Below are positions 22,301 to 33,980 of a DNA stretch of 64,000 nucleotides, in pieces (position 1 is the first letter of the stretch; each line of letters begins with the position of its first letter). The notes beneath the pieces are model-generated. The model was not told where the DNA came from. It saw nothing but the letters and a program-made list of their open reading frames with translations, and did no database searches. Origin of the DNA: Chalciporus piperatus (lineage: Eukaryota; Basidiomycota; Agaricomycetes; Boletales; Boletaceae); assembly GCA_038093975.1 (NCBI GenBank), contig JBBPTG010000029.1, positions 1 to 64,000 on the forward strand. Reading direction: 5' to 3'. The position numbers and the translations under genes were made by a program.

Positions 22301-25300
22301 CAGAGCCCTCCTTGGCGGGGGATCGAGTAGTATCGGGACGAGACCTGGCCGCAACCGGGGACCAACTGGCGTAGCTCTGTGCTCGGAGGAAATGACACTG
22401 CTACCACCTACAGACTGATCCCTGTGGATAACAGATAGAGGACGTGGAACCTCCGGTCGCTCTGCGACCACAACTCTCTCGGGTTGGACCATGTGAGTGC
22501 GCAAGTATTCCGACAGATCGTAGAGTTCATCTCGAATGATACGGACGTTTTCGGAGATTTCGTGCGTTTCCTGCCCCCTGAACCGATCTATCTCATGAAT
22601 ATGTTCGAGCAATCGGTCGATTTCATGCGTTAACATCTCTGTGCGTTCGGTGTGTGTTTCCGTTGGCTCGGTCTCCAGGACAGAGTGGATGGACGGGTGG
22701 TACGTCTGTGGCGTGCTAATACTGACGCTCAGAGTGGGTGCAGGCGAGACCGGAGTCGGAGCAGGCGACACAGGAAGGGGAATCGCCGCAGGATTGGGGT
22801 ACTGCAAGAGAAATGAGTGCTCAGAGTACCCATAGACAAAAGGATACTCACATAAGGGGGGAGAGCAGAGCTTAGAAGACTTGATAATAGGGAGGGTTCA
22901 GTTGAAACCTCGGAAGGAGTTGGCTCTTCAACGTCTTCCTCGACCTGCTCTTCCACTATGGTTATCCTGGTCGACAAACTCGACACACTCGAAACGGTGG
23001 ACGGAGTACGCGACAGAGACAGAGACGAAGAGGCAGTGGATGACATTGTCATTGGGGTCGGACCACTGGAGGGCGACGACATGGACTCCGTTACAGGAGG
23101 CGCAGGCGGCGGTGGTGGCGGGGATAGTGGCAGTAGAGGAGTGGATGGTACTGAGGACAAGATGGTATCCGTAATAGCCGTGAGGGTCCCGACACTGGTT
23201 ATCGGGGAGAACCCAGGAGGCGTGAAAGAGGACTCGAAAGAAATGTCACGACCATCCTGAAAGTTGAGTATCTGCGTGAGAGGAGTCGGCTGGAGATGCG
23301 AGGACTCATATGAGATATCGGTTTCCGGACCCCACTGGGATGGATGAATCGACGGTGTTGACTCTGTGCTCGCCAACGGGGAGGGAGCAGGCAGGCTTGG
23401 CTCGCTAATCGGAATGTCGCTCATTACGAACTCTGAGGACGCAGTGCTAGATATTGTGGTCATTCCGGAAGACTCTTCATCTTCCGAACTCGACTCCAGA
23501 GTTGTAGGAAGTGAAATAGAAAGATCGCCAGAGCTCACGATCGACGAAGGTGGAATTTCCGTCGCCTCAAGACGCTCTGATTCGAGGTCTCGACTAACAC
23601 TGGATAATGTGGGGCTAGACTGCAGGGGAGGAGAAGGCACAGGCTCTGGAGTAAAAGGCACAGGCTCTGGAGTAAAATCTGGGAGGACAACCGACTCTGG
23701 CGAGTGCAATGAGAGAACCTCTGTGGGTGGCTTCGGGGGAGGCGTTGGGTCCCTTTCGACGGGTTCGTCAATTGCAAGCGAGCGTGGGGAGCTGACCTCA
23801 GACGGAATCGTCTTGCAGATCGACGCAGTCTCAAACTGAGTCTCTGATCTGTCAGTGGGCTCGCATTCGCATAGCTCTGCAGTGATAAACTCGGTTTCCG
23901 TCTCCGTCTTGCATTTCGCTGCGGTGTAGAAATCCGTTGCGGTCTCTGTCTTACACTTCGCCGCAGTCACGTATTCGGACGAGATATCGGAAGCGCATCG
24001 TTCTGCAGTATGGAACTCGGTGGAGGCCTCGGTCTTGCACTGGTCGACGGTGTAAAAGTCCGTCTCAGAAGGGATGGTAGGCAAAGACTTGAAGGATGCA
24101 GTAGACGGGGAGTTGGCTGTGTCGTATCCTTCGCTGCCAGAAGTATCCGGGAGCTCCAGGGCAGACAAAGGGGCGGTAGAAGGGGCGGGAGTCGGAGTGG
24201 TGGAACGACTTCTAGTCCAAGTGCTCAACGTGGAGCGGCTTTGTGACGCCGTATAGCCCGTGGTGTTCTCCTTGTCGGACGGCCCATCCAAGTATGTGTT
24301 GCCCCGGTTGTACCCCCTCCTTCTGAATCCTGGGCTCCTGGATAGCGTGGAACGCGACGGAGAAGTCGAGGTGTAACTGCTGTAGGTGTAGGAACCGTCG
24401 TGCGAATCGCCCAAGTAGGAGTTTGACTCGGTGCGTCGATACGAAAGCGTCGAAGGCACAATCTGTGTGTTAGAGCCACCCGAAGTGAACTCGAACGCCG
24501 TCTCGTCAGTGATAATCCCACTCGTCGTCGGACGCAAGTCGGATGATGAGGAAGAATTCGAAAATGTGTAGAACGAGTTCGTAGTTGTTCGGGGCTCGCT
24601 TGATGACGTTCGTGAACCCGCGGAGAAGAAGTTGTCCTCCGAGACCTCAGATAGTGGACGGCTCTTGGTTTTCGAACTGGGAGGGGGTGTGACACGTACA
24701 TCTCCGCCCAGTCTTGGACCACTGGATACGGTCACCGGCGATCCATCGCCCAAGATGGCACCACCAACAAGACTCAAGCCAAAGCCCAAACCGGGTTTAG
24801 CGTTCCTTGCTCGACTGACCGCCGAGGCAAACTCCTCGTCAAGATCGGTCAACGAACTGGTGCGACGTAGGGAACTGCTTCGGCTGGGCGCAATAACTCG
24901 ATGGTCGCCCGGATATAAGTACGACTGCCTGGACACAGCCGCATCATCCGTAGCACGCACGCGGGTTTGGAATGAAGGGGTCCGTGATAGTGATCCAGTG
25001 CTCAACGAGTCCGACAGATCCGACAAACTGGGGATGGTGTGGAGGGGTGGGACAAACACAACAGAGGCCGAACCGGTTCCAGATCCCGCACCAGATAAAC
25101 TGGTAGTACTCGCGATAGTGCGAATGGTTCCGATGGACCCCGTAGGAGAACCCGGTTCTGAACGGCTTGGCAACGTGACAGAGCGGTCCAAAGCTTCCCT
25201 GTACGGTGTCATCAGTACGATTGGATCCTCAGTGTGAGCAAGAGATACAATACCAGATGGCGCTGACCCAACGAACTCTTTCCCTGGCACTCTCTGCAGC

Positions 25301-27088
25301 GAGTCGTTCCACACCGTCGCTGTACAGAAGCTGAAAGGGGCACAGCAGCTCCATCAAGGGTTGGATGTCCCCTCCCGCAATTTGAGCGCGAGCAGCGATG
25401 GTCCCGACATCTTCTTTGGCGCTAGGATGACTTGGCGAAGGAACAGAACGCACTTCTGTGCAGTTGAGCAAGTCCAATGTTACAACACCTCTACCACCTC
25501 CCTGAGCAACCCAGGATAATAACAACATGTGGGGGTACAGCAGTGCCTCGCAGCGTTGCCAACTATAAGGAGGACCGGAGTGCACATTGAGATACCAAAG
25601 AGAACCCATTCGAAGGGGCTGAAACGGAGGTTAGAGACAACCAACTGAACTAGGGCTTGGAACATACCTCGCGACTATCCCTTGCGTACGCACCCAAATC
25701 GGTCATGTCAAATGGGGGAGGGATGATGCTGCTGTTCATGCTCTTTGGTGTACTTGGTGGATTATGACCATTGTTCGCATTTTCCGAAGCGGGCTCTTGC
25801 GCCCTGTCAGCCCGCGAAGGACGCCTACGAAGGCCGAATAGACTACGATCGGGTTTTATTATTGGAGAGACAGAGGACTCGGTGGAGGACTGTGTCTGCC
25901 CCAAAGCTGGTGTGCGCTCTTTCCATGCTGCAACGATATTGCGAACTGATGCCAGAGGAGAACGCGGAGACGTTTGAGGACGGCGCAAAGACGAAACCGA
26001 TGGCGTGATGTTTGAGGAGCTTGTAGTACTCCTTGCTGCCGCGAATGTATTGGAGAAAGTGGTAGTAAAATCACTTGGGCTCAATGGTGTGGCACTCGTG
26101 GCAGTAGTGGCGATGCCCCTAGTAGGAGGTGCCAAAAGGGACGCCTCAGAGAGGGAGGAAGAAGCAGAAGAAAGGCTTGAGCCTGCCTTGCTCTTCGCAG
26201 GGGACGAAGGGCGAGATCCGTATCCAGTAGACGTGGCGTAACCAGTTGTCGTGTACCCGTAACCAGTCGTGCTGGTCATGTACGGCGTAGACTGGCTAGG
26301 TGGGAAGAATGGACTTCGATCGCGGGGTCCAGGCAAAGACGAAGTGCGAGAGTGACCGATGGATGATGTGTCGGATGGTGTTCCACCTCGGTCTTCGAAA
26401 AAGGCAATCAGGTCACCAGTCCGACGTCCAACGGGGCGATCAGAGGTCACATCCGTCACGGAGCGAGTGTGTAAATGGCCAGGGGATGCGGTGCCGATGC
26501 GCTGCGCAGAAAGTCGAAATCCTTCAGGAGTGGGGTTTGCTGGGCGAGCACCATCGCGCAAGTAGGAGACCGGACGCGAGGGAATGTTCTCGGTGCGTTC
26601 AGAGATAGTGCTCAAACGGTTAGCTTCGCGATTGTAGATAGAGTATGTGTCGAGACTTGTCGAATAGGAAGGAGTTGTGCCAGTGTAGGAAGATGGTTCG
26701 GAACCACGCGACCACTGCGTGAGCATGTCCTCCGTCGTGTCAAATTCGTCGTCGAGGTCATCCAGAGTCGCCTCGACTTCGGCCCGTTCATCATACGAGT
26801 TTTCTTCAGAATAGGAATCATACGAATTTGCAGACCTAGTTGGTGAAACATTGAGACGCCGCATGCGGCGATCGGATGTGGCACCCTCGCTGTCTGACGA
26901 GGCTATGGGCGTATCTGCAATGCATTATCGCATCAGCTAAGCGCGCCAGGATAACAACACGTACCAGAGCTCGTGTAAGAGGAGTATCTTGATGGGGAGA
27001 AGAGAGATTGCGAGTTAGAAAAGGAAGAAAAGGTGGCGGTCCCGAAAGGGGGGGACCTGGGGTCAGTACTTGATCCGTAGCTAGACAT
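16301..27088 (-). CDS. giant PH-domain, Pro/Ser-rich, coiled-coil protein
   Basis: At least 12 exons join in frame from the ATG at 27086-27088 (MSSYGSSTDPRSPPFGTATF) to the TAA at 16301-16303 (SPRDSYRG), giving roughly 3,200 residues. Order of parts: Ser/Thr-rich N-terminus; a PH-like domain (PLRMGSLWYLNVHSGPPYSW at about 25,590-25,630 to ARERVRWVSAIW followed by EALDRS); an about 800-residue disordered Ser-rich region holding a 14-residue repeat with invariant Cys at 23,790-24,060; a region with short coiled coils; a Pro-rich region (PQPQVQQPTQGIVIPPFPQL); an Arg/Asp-rich block with three 15-residue repeats (RDDRDRDEEYPPRRR); a long charged coiled coil at 17,270-18,150 (REREHAGFDEERRLFEEERQ); and a Pro-rich tail. 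Family knowledge suggests a membrane/cortex-binding scaffold, but this is inference. It could be two genes, although I see no internal stop-and-start and every junction checked splices cleanly. Confidence 0.65.
18715..18850 (-). repeat. three tandem 45-bp repeats encoding RDDRDRDEEYPPRRR
   Basis: The 45-bp unit is repeated about three times within the giant gene; the units differ by a few bases (DRDEEY, DRDEEY, DRGEEY). The repeat is in frame and adds 15-residue Arg/Asp blocks. Confidence 0.8.
23790..24060 (-). repeat. six tandem 14-residue protein repeats with invariant Cys
   Basis: Within the giant gene, the protein shows successive units such as TDFYTVDQCKTE, TEFHTAERCASD, SEYVTAAKCKTE, TDFYTAAKCKTE, TEFITAELCECE and TQFETASICKT. 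The consensus is [TS]-[ED]-[FY]-x-T-[AV]-x-x-C-x-[TS]-[ED]. At DNA level the copies are diverged, so protein-level selection is likely. Confidence 0.8.
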
Positions 27089-27321
27089 TATGGACGGTTA
27101 GTTCATCGCCAAGGGTACAACACAGATCGCGCGGTCGGTCTTGCTCGTCGTCGAGGTCGAGGACAGTGTGCCAACCAAAACTCAACCACGTCACTTTAGG
27201 GTAGACAAATTCGCGATCGCGTCGGGTCACGTGCTCGACAGGTGGGATTAGGTAATCAAGCTCACACCGCCGCGGTCGCTCACACTGGAGAACAGAAACG
27301 ACGAGACGCTGAACCACCATC
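27089..27321. promoter_or_regulatory. bidirectional promoter, giant PH gene / RBX1
   Basis: A 233-bp spacer between divergent start codons. No further motif is assigned. Confidence 0.4.
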
Positions 27322-27926
27322 ATGGCAGACGACATGGACGTTGACCCACCCGCAACCGGATCGGCAAAGAATGCAAAGGACGATTCAAAAGAAAAGAAGA
27401 GATTCGAAGTTAAGAAGGTATTTCATTCGTCTCGTGCCATTATCTCTCCTCTCACATGGCTTTCTAGTGGAACGCTGTATCGTTATGGGCTTGGGGTACA
27501 AATCTTCACTCCTGGTCCTGAAAAGCTCTAACACCCCTGTAGACATCGTGGTCGACAACTGTGCCATCTGCCGCAACCACATCATGGATCTTTGTGAGCC
27601 GTGTTCCTCGATTACGTCGATCTAATTCCTTCTATTTCATCAGGTATCGATTGTCAGGCCAATCAAGTTTCGGCATCAACAGACGAATGCAACGCAGCTT
27701 GGGGCATCTGCAACGTACGCACATTCCTCAAACCATGCTCGCCTCAGCTAACGCTAACCCACCCTCAGCACGCATTCCACTTCCATTGCATCTCGCGATG
27801 GTTGAAGACAAGGAACGTCTGTCCGTTGGATAACCGTGAATGGGAGTTACAGAAGTGGGTGTCATTGCTCAACGTTCCCACTTTGACACCAAACCTTATT
27901 CAATTACTCACAGATACGGTCGCTGA
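27322..27926 (+). CDS. RBX1: RING-box protein RBX1/ROC1 (Hrt1), cullin-RING ligase subunit
   Basis: RING-H2 subunit that binds cullins and recruits the E2 enzyme in SCF and other cullin-RING ubiquitin ligases, in nucleus and cytosol. Six exons (27322-27417, 27468-27495, 27543-27593, 27644-27714, 27769-27854, 27914-27926) give 114 residues. After an acidic N-terminus comes the cullin-binding strand [20 protein letters not shown], then the zinc ligands: [36 protein letters not shown] and [17 protein letters not shown]. This order and length match RBX1 closely. The last exon is only 13 nt (end of the YGR ending and the stop). The start is well set by [10 protein letters not shown]. Confidence 0.97.
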
Positions 27927-28188
27927 TTTGCTGCGCCTTGCTTCCCGAACTGTCGCTGTATCATAGAGGTCTGCTATTCCTGCATGTGTACCAATTCCTT
28001 CACGCGGTGTCAATATGTCTGATGAAAATCCACATGCCGAATCATAGGGCACCCGACTGCAGTTATTGGATATATTGTGCGACAAGAGTCTCCTTACACG
28101 CCAAGTGTCCTTACCGAGGGAAGCCCTTCTGTGTGCAAATTACACAATGTAGCACACGACGGTGAAAATACGGTGAAATCTACGAAGC
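27927..28188. other. intergenic, 3' ends of convergent RBX1 and TBCC-like genes
   Basis: Short convergent spacer with no recognizable feature. Confidence 0.4.
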
Positions 28189-29363
28189 CTAAGTGGTCGG
28201 GGTATCGCGGGTCGGCAACAACTCTTGTAGTTCTTGTTGAAGTGCCCGATCCTCGAGAAGAGAGAGCGGCCATGTCTTCTCCCGTTTCTCCTCGGACAAT
28301 GTGCTCCAGTTTGGCGATGGTGTCGACAAGATATGAGAAAAATCTTTTACGGCAAAATGCTTGCTGTCCTGTTTTCACGATTCAGGTTAATTCCTCCCAA
28401 GGGTGGACAACAAACCACCAACCTGAAGGGAACCGCTATTAACCAAACAGCTTGGGTATCCTGTGAATCGAATGCCAGAGCAATGTTCGATAACTGGGTC
28501 CGATACAATTTCCAGAAACACGTCCACTACTGTGGAGTTATGCATGCGAAACTAGGGGCAACAATTAATTCGGACTAAGAACTGCGAATTTACGTCTGAT
28601 TTACCTGATGACAACCAACGACTATCACGCACTCTGATAAGTCGTAAAGAATGATGCTACCAGCGATACGCGGTAACAGCAAAATGGACTTGGAGACCCC
28701 ATGTACGTGGAGTGCAGTGATCTCCGTGCGATCTCCATCTCCGGGGAGTAGATTCACAATGCAATTGTCAAGATTGGATATAGAAACGTCCGCCGAGGAC
28801 CCTGGACGCGACACTTCAAGAAGGGTTAAATAACGACGGGAGAACGAAGCCAGCGTCCTCGCAGAATTGATAGCGGCGGATCGATCTTGATCGCGCGGAG
28901 GCGAGACAGCCTGTGCCGATGTGGGTACAGTCGACGTTTTTGGTTTCGGGGCCTTTCGCTTGAATGCAAACTTTGGAGCATTTGTGGAGGCACCACGAAG
29001 TTCTTCGATAGTGGTCTCCAATGTCTTAAGTTGCTGCCGAACATGATGCATGATGACTGGGAGCCCCCTGATGTCACCTAATGCTTACAAGTTCGCATTG
29101 TCTCTGATCGTAGCTTGGTAGACTCCCAGTGGCATCACCGAGGCTTCTGTTTAAACGCGAGAGATCCGTTGAGATATCCTGCAGCGTGGCTGGGGGAACG
29201 TCGGAACTGTTCTTCAAGGCATCTAATCGGGATGTGAGCTCTACGGACTTTGCGTCAGGTTGCAAAGCGTATAAAGTTCGCGGGAGAGCAAACCAGATGC
29301 GGTCACACTGAAATCGACACAGAACCTCTGCGCAAAAGTCCACTTGTGTTCGGTTCCAGACAT
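28189..29363 (-). CDS. tubulin-folding cofactor C (TBCC)
   Basis: Cofactor C acts with D and E to release folded alpha/beta-tubulin and to stimulate GTP hydrolysis. The N-terminal spectrin-like part includes DVPPATLQDISTDLSRLNRS and GDATGSLPSYDQRQ. The C-terminal beta-helix domain includes DVSISNLDNCIVNLLPGDGD, TALHVHGVSKSILLLPRIAG and YDLSECVIVVGCHQ, then across an intron FRMHNSTVVDVFLEIVSDPV with the expected catalytic Arg (CHQ/FRMH), then IEHCSGIRFTGYP. The last exon contains FSHILSTPSPNWSTLSEEKR and ends at the TAG at 28189-28191. The ATG at 29361-29363 starts MSGTEHKWTFAQRF, but that frame runs out at about 29310 and coding continues in another frame. The N-terminus is therefore either spliced in a way I could not resolve or frame-shifted. 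The exon before the last is also approximate. Confidence 0.75.
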
Positions 29364-29551
29364 TGGTATCGCTTGGGATAACTCAGCGGAGACACTGTAG
29401 ACCGACTTGAAGTTACTGGTCGGAAAAGGATCCGCGCCGTGAGACCGAAATGTGGCAGTACATCTGACGCTCAATACGACTAGACCAGACCTATACGGGG
29501 ACCTCGTGCTACGATGAAAAATTAGCCCACTTGCATTATTCCCCTACTACC

Positions 29552-29966
29552 ATGAGCGACGCCGCGGTCGACAGTGTTACAGCCTGTGGTTCGTATTCAT
29601 TCGTTGCTGCATACCAAAGTGTACGATGACAGTTTCATTCAGGTCTCTGCATATACGCGGCTTTGGGGACCTGGTGCAACCTTCGTGAGTTCCAACCTGA
29701 ACTGATCAACCGTCGCAAAGGTTGAGCACAGATCCGTCTCTTGCATAGACACCTATGGTGCTGATGCGCGCTGCTGCGGGGGTCAGCGAGGATGTTGCGG
29801 GAGTTGCTGTGATTCCTCTTTCAACGAGGATGACTTTGATGAACGAATGAAGAAAGAGCAGGCAAGGCAAGGCGACAATTTCCAGATAGTTGACTCTCCA
29901 CCTGCTCCAGCGCAGGGCATGCACGTCTCAAACGATGCAAAGCCCACCACCATCGTGGATTCTTGA
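29552..29966 (+). CDS. small CC-rich protein of unknown function
   Basis: Three exons (29552-29588, 29643-29684, 29749-29966) give 98 residues. Exon 1 starts MSDAAVDSVTAC. Exon 2 encodes a small hydrophobic stretch ending AALGTWCN. Exon 3 has the cysteine cluster ARCCGGQRGCCGSCCDSSF followed by an acidic NEDDFDERMKKEQ and a polar tail ending KPTTIVDS. I believe I have seen this pattern (CC..., then [ST]FDEDDFD) in agaricomycete proteins, but no function is known to me. The second intron's acceptor (TTGCATAG) was chosen because it alone keeps the frame. A relative lies at 34.5 kb. Confidence 0.6.
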
Positions 29967-31057
29967 TCTGGTAGATGTATACTTGTCGAGCTATTGACCG
30001 ATGTCACATACTCATCCATCTCAAGTGTTGCCATCAGTTCTTTTCAAACACTCGTGGAATATCCTTCTGCTTCGTGGTCCCCTTTGCATTTCATGTTTAT
30101 CTTCTGCTCGGAACTTGGGTTAACCACTGACACTCTACTTACGCGTTTCATCAACGTTCCATGGTTGCAGCTCTGAGGTAATTACGAGATCTAGCCTATT
30201 TGATCTAGACTTTCACTCACTATACTGGTATCAAAGTGTGGGGGTCTAGCTATAGGTGCTCCGAATCCAAATTTTGCGCTCCGGGCAATGCATGGGATTT
30301 AACTTGAAGCGCTTTAAGCAGCAAATGCGTGTGATGAAATCCATGCACACACCTAGTCTCGACCCAGACGTTTTGGTCACCAGAAGCCTAGGAACGCGGG
30401 AGTTTACGACCTCTTCCTACTAAGGCGGCTGGTTCGATTAGCAATAGAACGAACCCAGAGTTGATGTCCAGTGAAAACTGGTTCTATGATAGTCTGACCC
30501 AGCCTTGTGATCGCATGTGAGCTAATTTGTACCGTCGAGCGCGCGTTCCCCGACTCCCTTGTGGAGGAGGGTTTTGCATCAGACGAATACTTTCCCATCT
30601 GCAAGTGACTCTGCGCAAAACGTGATCGCGTGAACCGAGCTCGTGACCCGGTTGCATGTGACTCACAGTGACAGGCTCCGAATGCTTTTCCGTTTGAGCA
30701 TGATGTCATTGTGCTCAAAGAAAAAAGCAGTGACACAGTGACATTTGTGACGTACCGATGATGAAGAAACTATGATAACACCACTCGTGGACGCGCGACA
30801 GAATTACTGTTGAAAAGTGCATATACAGGTAACGAAGCTTGTCTTATGTGCTACCTACTTAGGAATTGAACGCGGAGCGTCTTCGGTTTCTGTCGGGTGC
30901 AATCCACGTCGGAGTCGGGGACTTGGGCGACCTGGCGCCGCTACGATAAATAAAATTTAATACCTGGTTACAATACTCCCTACAAAACGAGACTCAGCCA
31001 ACAATCGCAATATGACGGGGCAGGACTAGACATAACACTAGTGTATCGGCAGCAGGC
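29967..31057. other. intergenic region with a partial repeat
   Basis: About 1.1 kb without a supported gene. The stretch at about 30210-30350 has a diverged counterpart at about 34065-34190: both share GCATGGGATTTAA followed by CAAAT-CGTG-GATGAA and TCCATGCA. The copies are therefore part of a duplicated or rearranged segment. Confidence 0.5.
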
Positions 31058-31668
31058 TTCAGCTTGGCAGGTGACGATTTCACCTAGATTACGCCGACCG
31101 AAACATTTGATGGGACGTCGGCTCAGTTAAACAACGCTCTGTACCCCAGTATACCCCAGACTCCAGAGTCATATGGCACGTCATGCGGCTATGTCGATCC
31201 CAACTATCCCAAGGTCATACCCTTGTTCCTGGCACAAAGTCTTCTGATCTAAACCTGTCCCACATCACTCGAGTTCTCGTGATGGCCAGCCAGTCTCTCG
31301 TGACACTACACGATGCTGAAGCTTCGCTTCTCGTCTTCCATTAGATTTACGAGTTGATGGAAGTCGCATACCCGTGACCGGTTTCCATCGGAACAGGCAG
31401 CCCGTGCTTGAGCCAGCCACTCGCTGAAGACATCGTATATCGACTCACAGAGCGATTCGTCGACCGAGGTCAGGGATTCAGAACTCTGCGTTCGTGCGTG
31501 TCCAGGCAGCTTTCCAAAGCTCGGAACAGTCGTCAAACGACCAAGACCTGGCTTGGGCAAGGTAACACTTCCCTCGCTAAACATCTCGGAGTGACGGATG
31601 AATCTAATTATGAGAAGCTAACCGAGTACGGACCGCATCCGGTTGAACTCAGTCAAGTCTTACCAGCC

Positions 31669-31674
31669 TATAAA
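31669..31674 (+). promoter_or_regulatory. TATA box of esterase A
   Basis: TATAAA 69 nt upstream of the ATG at 31743. The same element occupies the same position upstream of copy B. Confidence 0.65.
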
Positions 31675-31742
31675 TTCGCGAATTCATGGACGGTACCATC
31701 TTGGCGAACGGCAGTACCTTTCTTTCCCTGGTATATTCCAAG

Positions 31743-33794
31743 ATGCTCAGCTCTGCGCTGCTTTTGTCGAGTCTTTTGTTTTTCAAGGATGCCGTTGCTG
31801 CACCAAGCGGTGTAACTGGACCCACAGTGAATGTGGGGTATGCCACTTACCTGGGAAACCAGTCGTTCCCTAACACGGTCGCCTATTTGGGAGTTCCGTA
31901 TGCGGAGCCCCCAGTGGGTGATCTGCGCTTCAGGGCGCCTGTTCCGCTGGACACGAAACGTGTGAGGAAGGCGGCTGGTGGGCAGGTAGTCAATGCGACC
32001 TACAACCCCGAGTTCTGTATCCAAGGCACCACAGGAGGTGAGTAGTGGGTTTTAGCCGTGTGATGGAATGCGACTCAACTATGGACGCACATCAGGTGGA
32101 GACGCCGGTGGAGCTGGATCTGAAGACTGTCTCAAGGTCAACGTCTACACGCCCTACGGCGCCAAAGAGGGCGATGATCGTGAGTGGAATCTTCCGTTCA
32201 CAGGACATAACTGATCCAGTGCGCTTCATCCAGTGCCAGTGCTCGTTTATATTCATGGAGGAGGTTATGTGTTCGGGAACCCGACTAATTGGCCATTCGA
32301 TTCCTGGATCCATCAAAGCCCTAACGTGGTCATCGTTTCCGTGTACTACCGACTCGACTCTTTCGGCTTCCTCGCGACGCCCGAGTTCGCGGACTCTAAG
32401 TATGGCGACTTCAATGCTGGATTCCAGGACCAGATTCAAGCCCTGAGATGGGTGAACCAGTACATCAGCGCCTTTGGTGGTAATCCAAACCAAGTCACCA
32501 TCAACGGCCAGAGTGCAGGTGGTGCCTCTGTCGAACTCCACATGGTCGCCAACCAGGGAGAGAACTTGTTCCATGGAGCCATTGCACAGAGCGTGTTCAG
32601 GACTCCATTGCCTACTCCTGAAGAACAGCAGGTAGGGCCACACGCTTGACCACATGCTATTTAGCCTCTGACGATAAGCGCCCATAGCCTTTGTTCAAGT
32701 TCTATTCGTCGTACGCTGGGTGTGGAAAGGGTTCCATTAAAAAGCAGATGGCATGTCTTCGAAGCGCGAGCGTCAGTGCGTTGGCCAGAGCGCAGGATGC
32801 CGCCGTGCAAGGCAAATTGTGAGTGATCGGTGGCGAGCATTTGGCAGGTCGCAGTCGATGCTCAGATCCCAACAGCAGCGGACTCTACAACTCCTTCCAC
32901 CCCGTCCTGGACGGTGTCCTATTGTCGGGCTATCCCACACAGCAATTCCAAAATGGCATGTTTGCCCATGTCCCGCTCATCGTCGGGTAAGCATGAGTCC
33001 CTCCGCCGTCCATTTCTCGTGTTTCACGATTCGGTGCAGCTCGACATCCAACGAAACCCTGTCTGGAGGCAAAAATATCTCGCTCGCATACAACCAATAC
33101 TTCCCCTCACTTACCGAAGCGGACATCCAGGAGTTCATAGCGATGTACCCGCTAAGCGACTATGACTCACCCAGCCAACAATTCCAAGTCGCAACCGGCG
33201 AACCTGATGTGATCTGCGGCGTGAGTAGGCCTATTTTCGGGCGTACCTGATTGATATGCTGACTCGTCTATTCGTTGCTCCCCCTTAGCGCGAGGCAATG
33301 GGTGGTCCATCTGCGTCATTTTCGAACACCTGGACGTACCGATACAACACTCCTAATCCTACTGGCCATGGAAATGCCACCACCCATGCTGCAGAGAACT
33401 GGATGATGTTTGATGGTTCAAATACTGGGTGAGTAGTGCTTCGCTTCCGTGGGGCTTCTCCCCGGCGCATATCGATGATGACTCATACGCCCGCAACTTT
33501 AGCGTCAATGGTACAGGAGTATTTACCCCTCAAACACCCGCCGAACTCGCGTTCGCATCCGAACTGATTGCATACTGGTTGTCGTTCGTTCGCTCCGGGA
33601 ACCCGAACACTTACAAGCTTGATATGTCCCCCACATGGGAATCCTACACGCCGACCAACAAGGTCCGAGTGGTGTTGATGCAGGACCCACAAAATTCGAC
33701 CACGGTCAGTGGGAGCTATATGGAGGCGGAGCCTAAAGCAGAAGCGGACAGGTGTGCTTTTATCATCACTAAGGCTTCGCACACCGAAAGTTAG
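31743..33794 (+). CDS. secreted type-B carboxylesterase/lipase, copy A
   Basis: Extracellular alpha/beta-hydrolase acting on carboxylic esters. ATG at 31743 gives MLSSALLLSSLLFFKDAVA, a clear signal peptide, then APSGVTGPTVNVGYATYLG. Conserved blocks: YLGVPYAEPPVGDLRFRAP, SEDCLKVNVYTPYG, the oxyanion loop HGGGYVFGNPTNWP, YRLDSFGFL, and the nucleophile elbow NGQSAGGASVELHM (Ser in G-Q-S-A-G, where the family usually has GESAGG). The acidic residue is probably in SNETLSGG and the His in NATTHAAENWMMF. About eight exons splice in frame, with short introns opening GTGAGT or GTAAGC. It ends KASHTES at 33794. No internal stop or break is seen, so it looks functional. Confidence 0.9.
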
Positions 33795-33980
33795 ACTCGG
33801 AGTTATGCCTATTGTTCGATCTGTATGGAATGCGGACTTTCACGTCGACTCATGAACGGATGTTGATAACTCACGCGTATGTTGAACGAAAAGAGATGAA
33901 TATAGTTAATGGTCTATGAGTACGAAATAGAAGTCCTACGAGATATGATGTCCTTCCGGAAATTGATCCAAAATGCAATA

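Larger units (their letters stand above)
31058..33980 (+). repeat. direct duplication, copy A (carries esterase A)
   Basis: About 2.9 kb that recurs at 36975-39932 in the same orientation, including the promoter, the whole esterase gene and about 190 bp of 3' flank. Differences are few substitutions and small indels. The right edge ends after AAAATGCAATA, where copy B carries a different sequence. Confidence 0.9.

Noticed and set aside
30404..30736. 110-codon minus-strand frame
   Set aside because: Composition and lack of motifs suggest chance; the flanks show no promoter or splice evidence.
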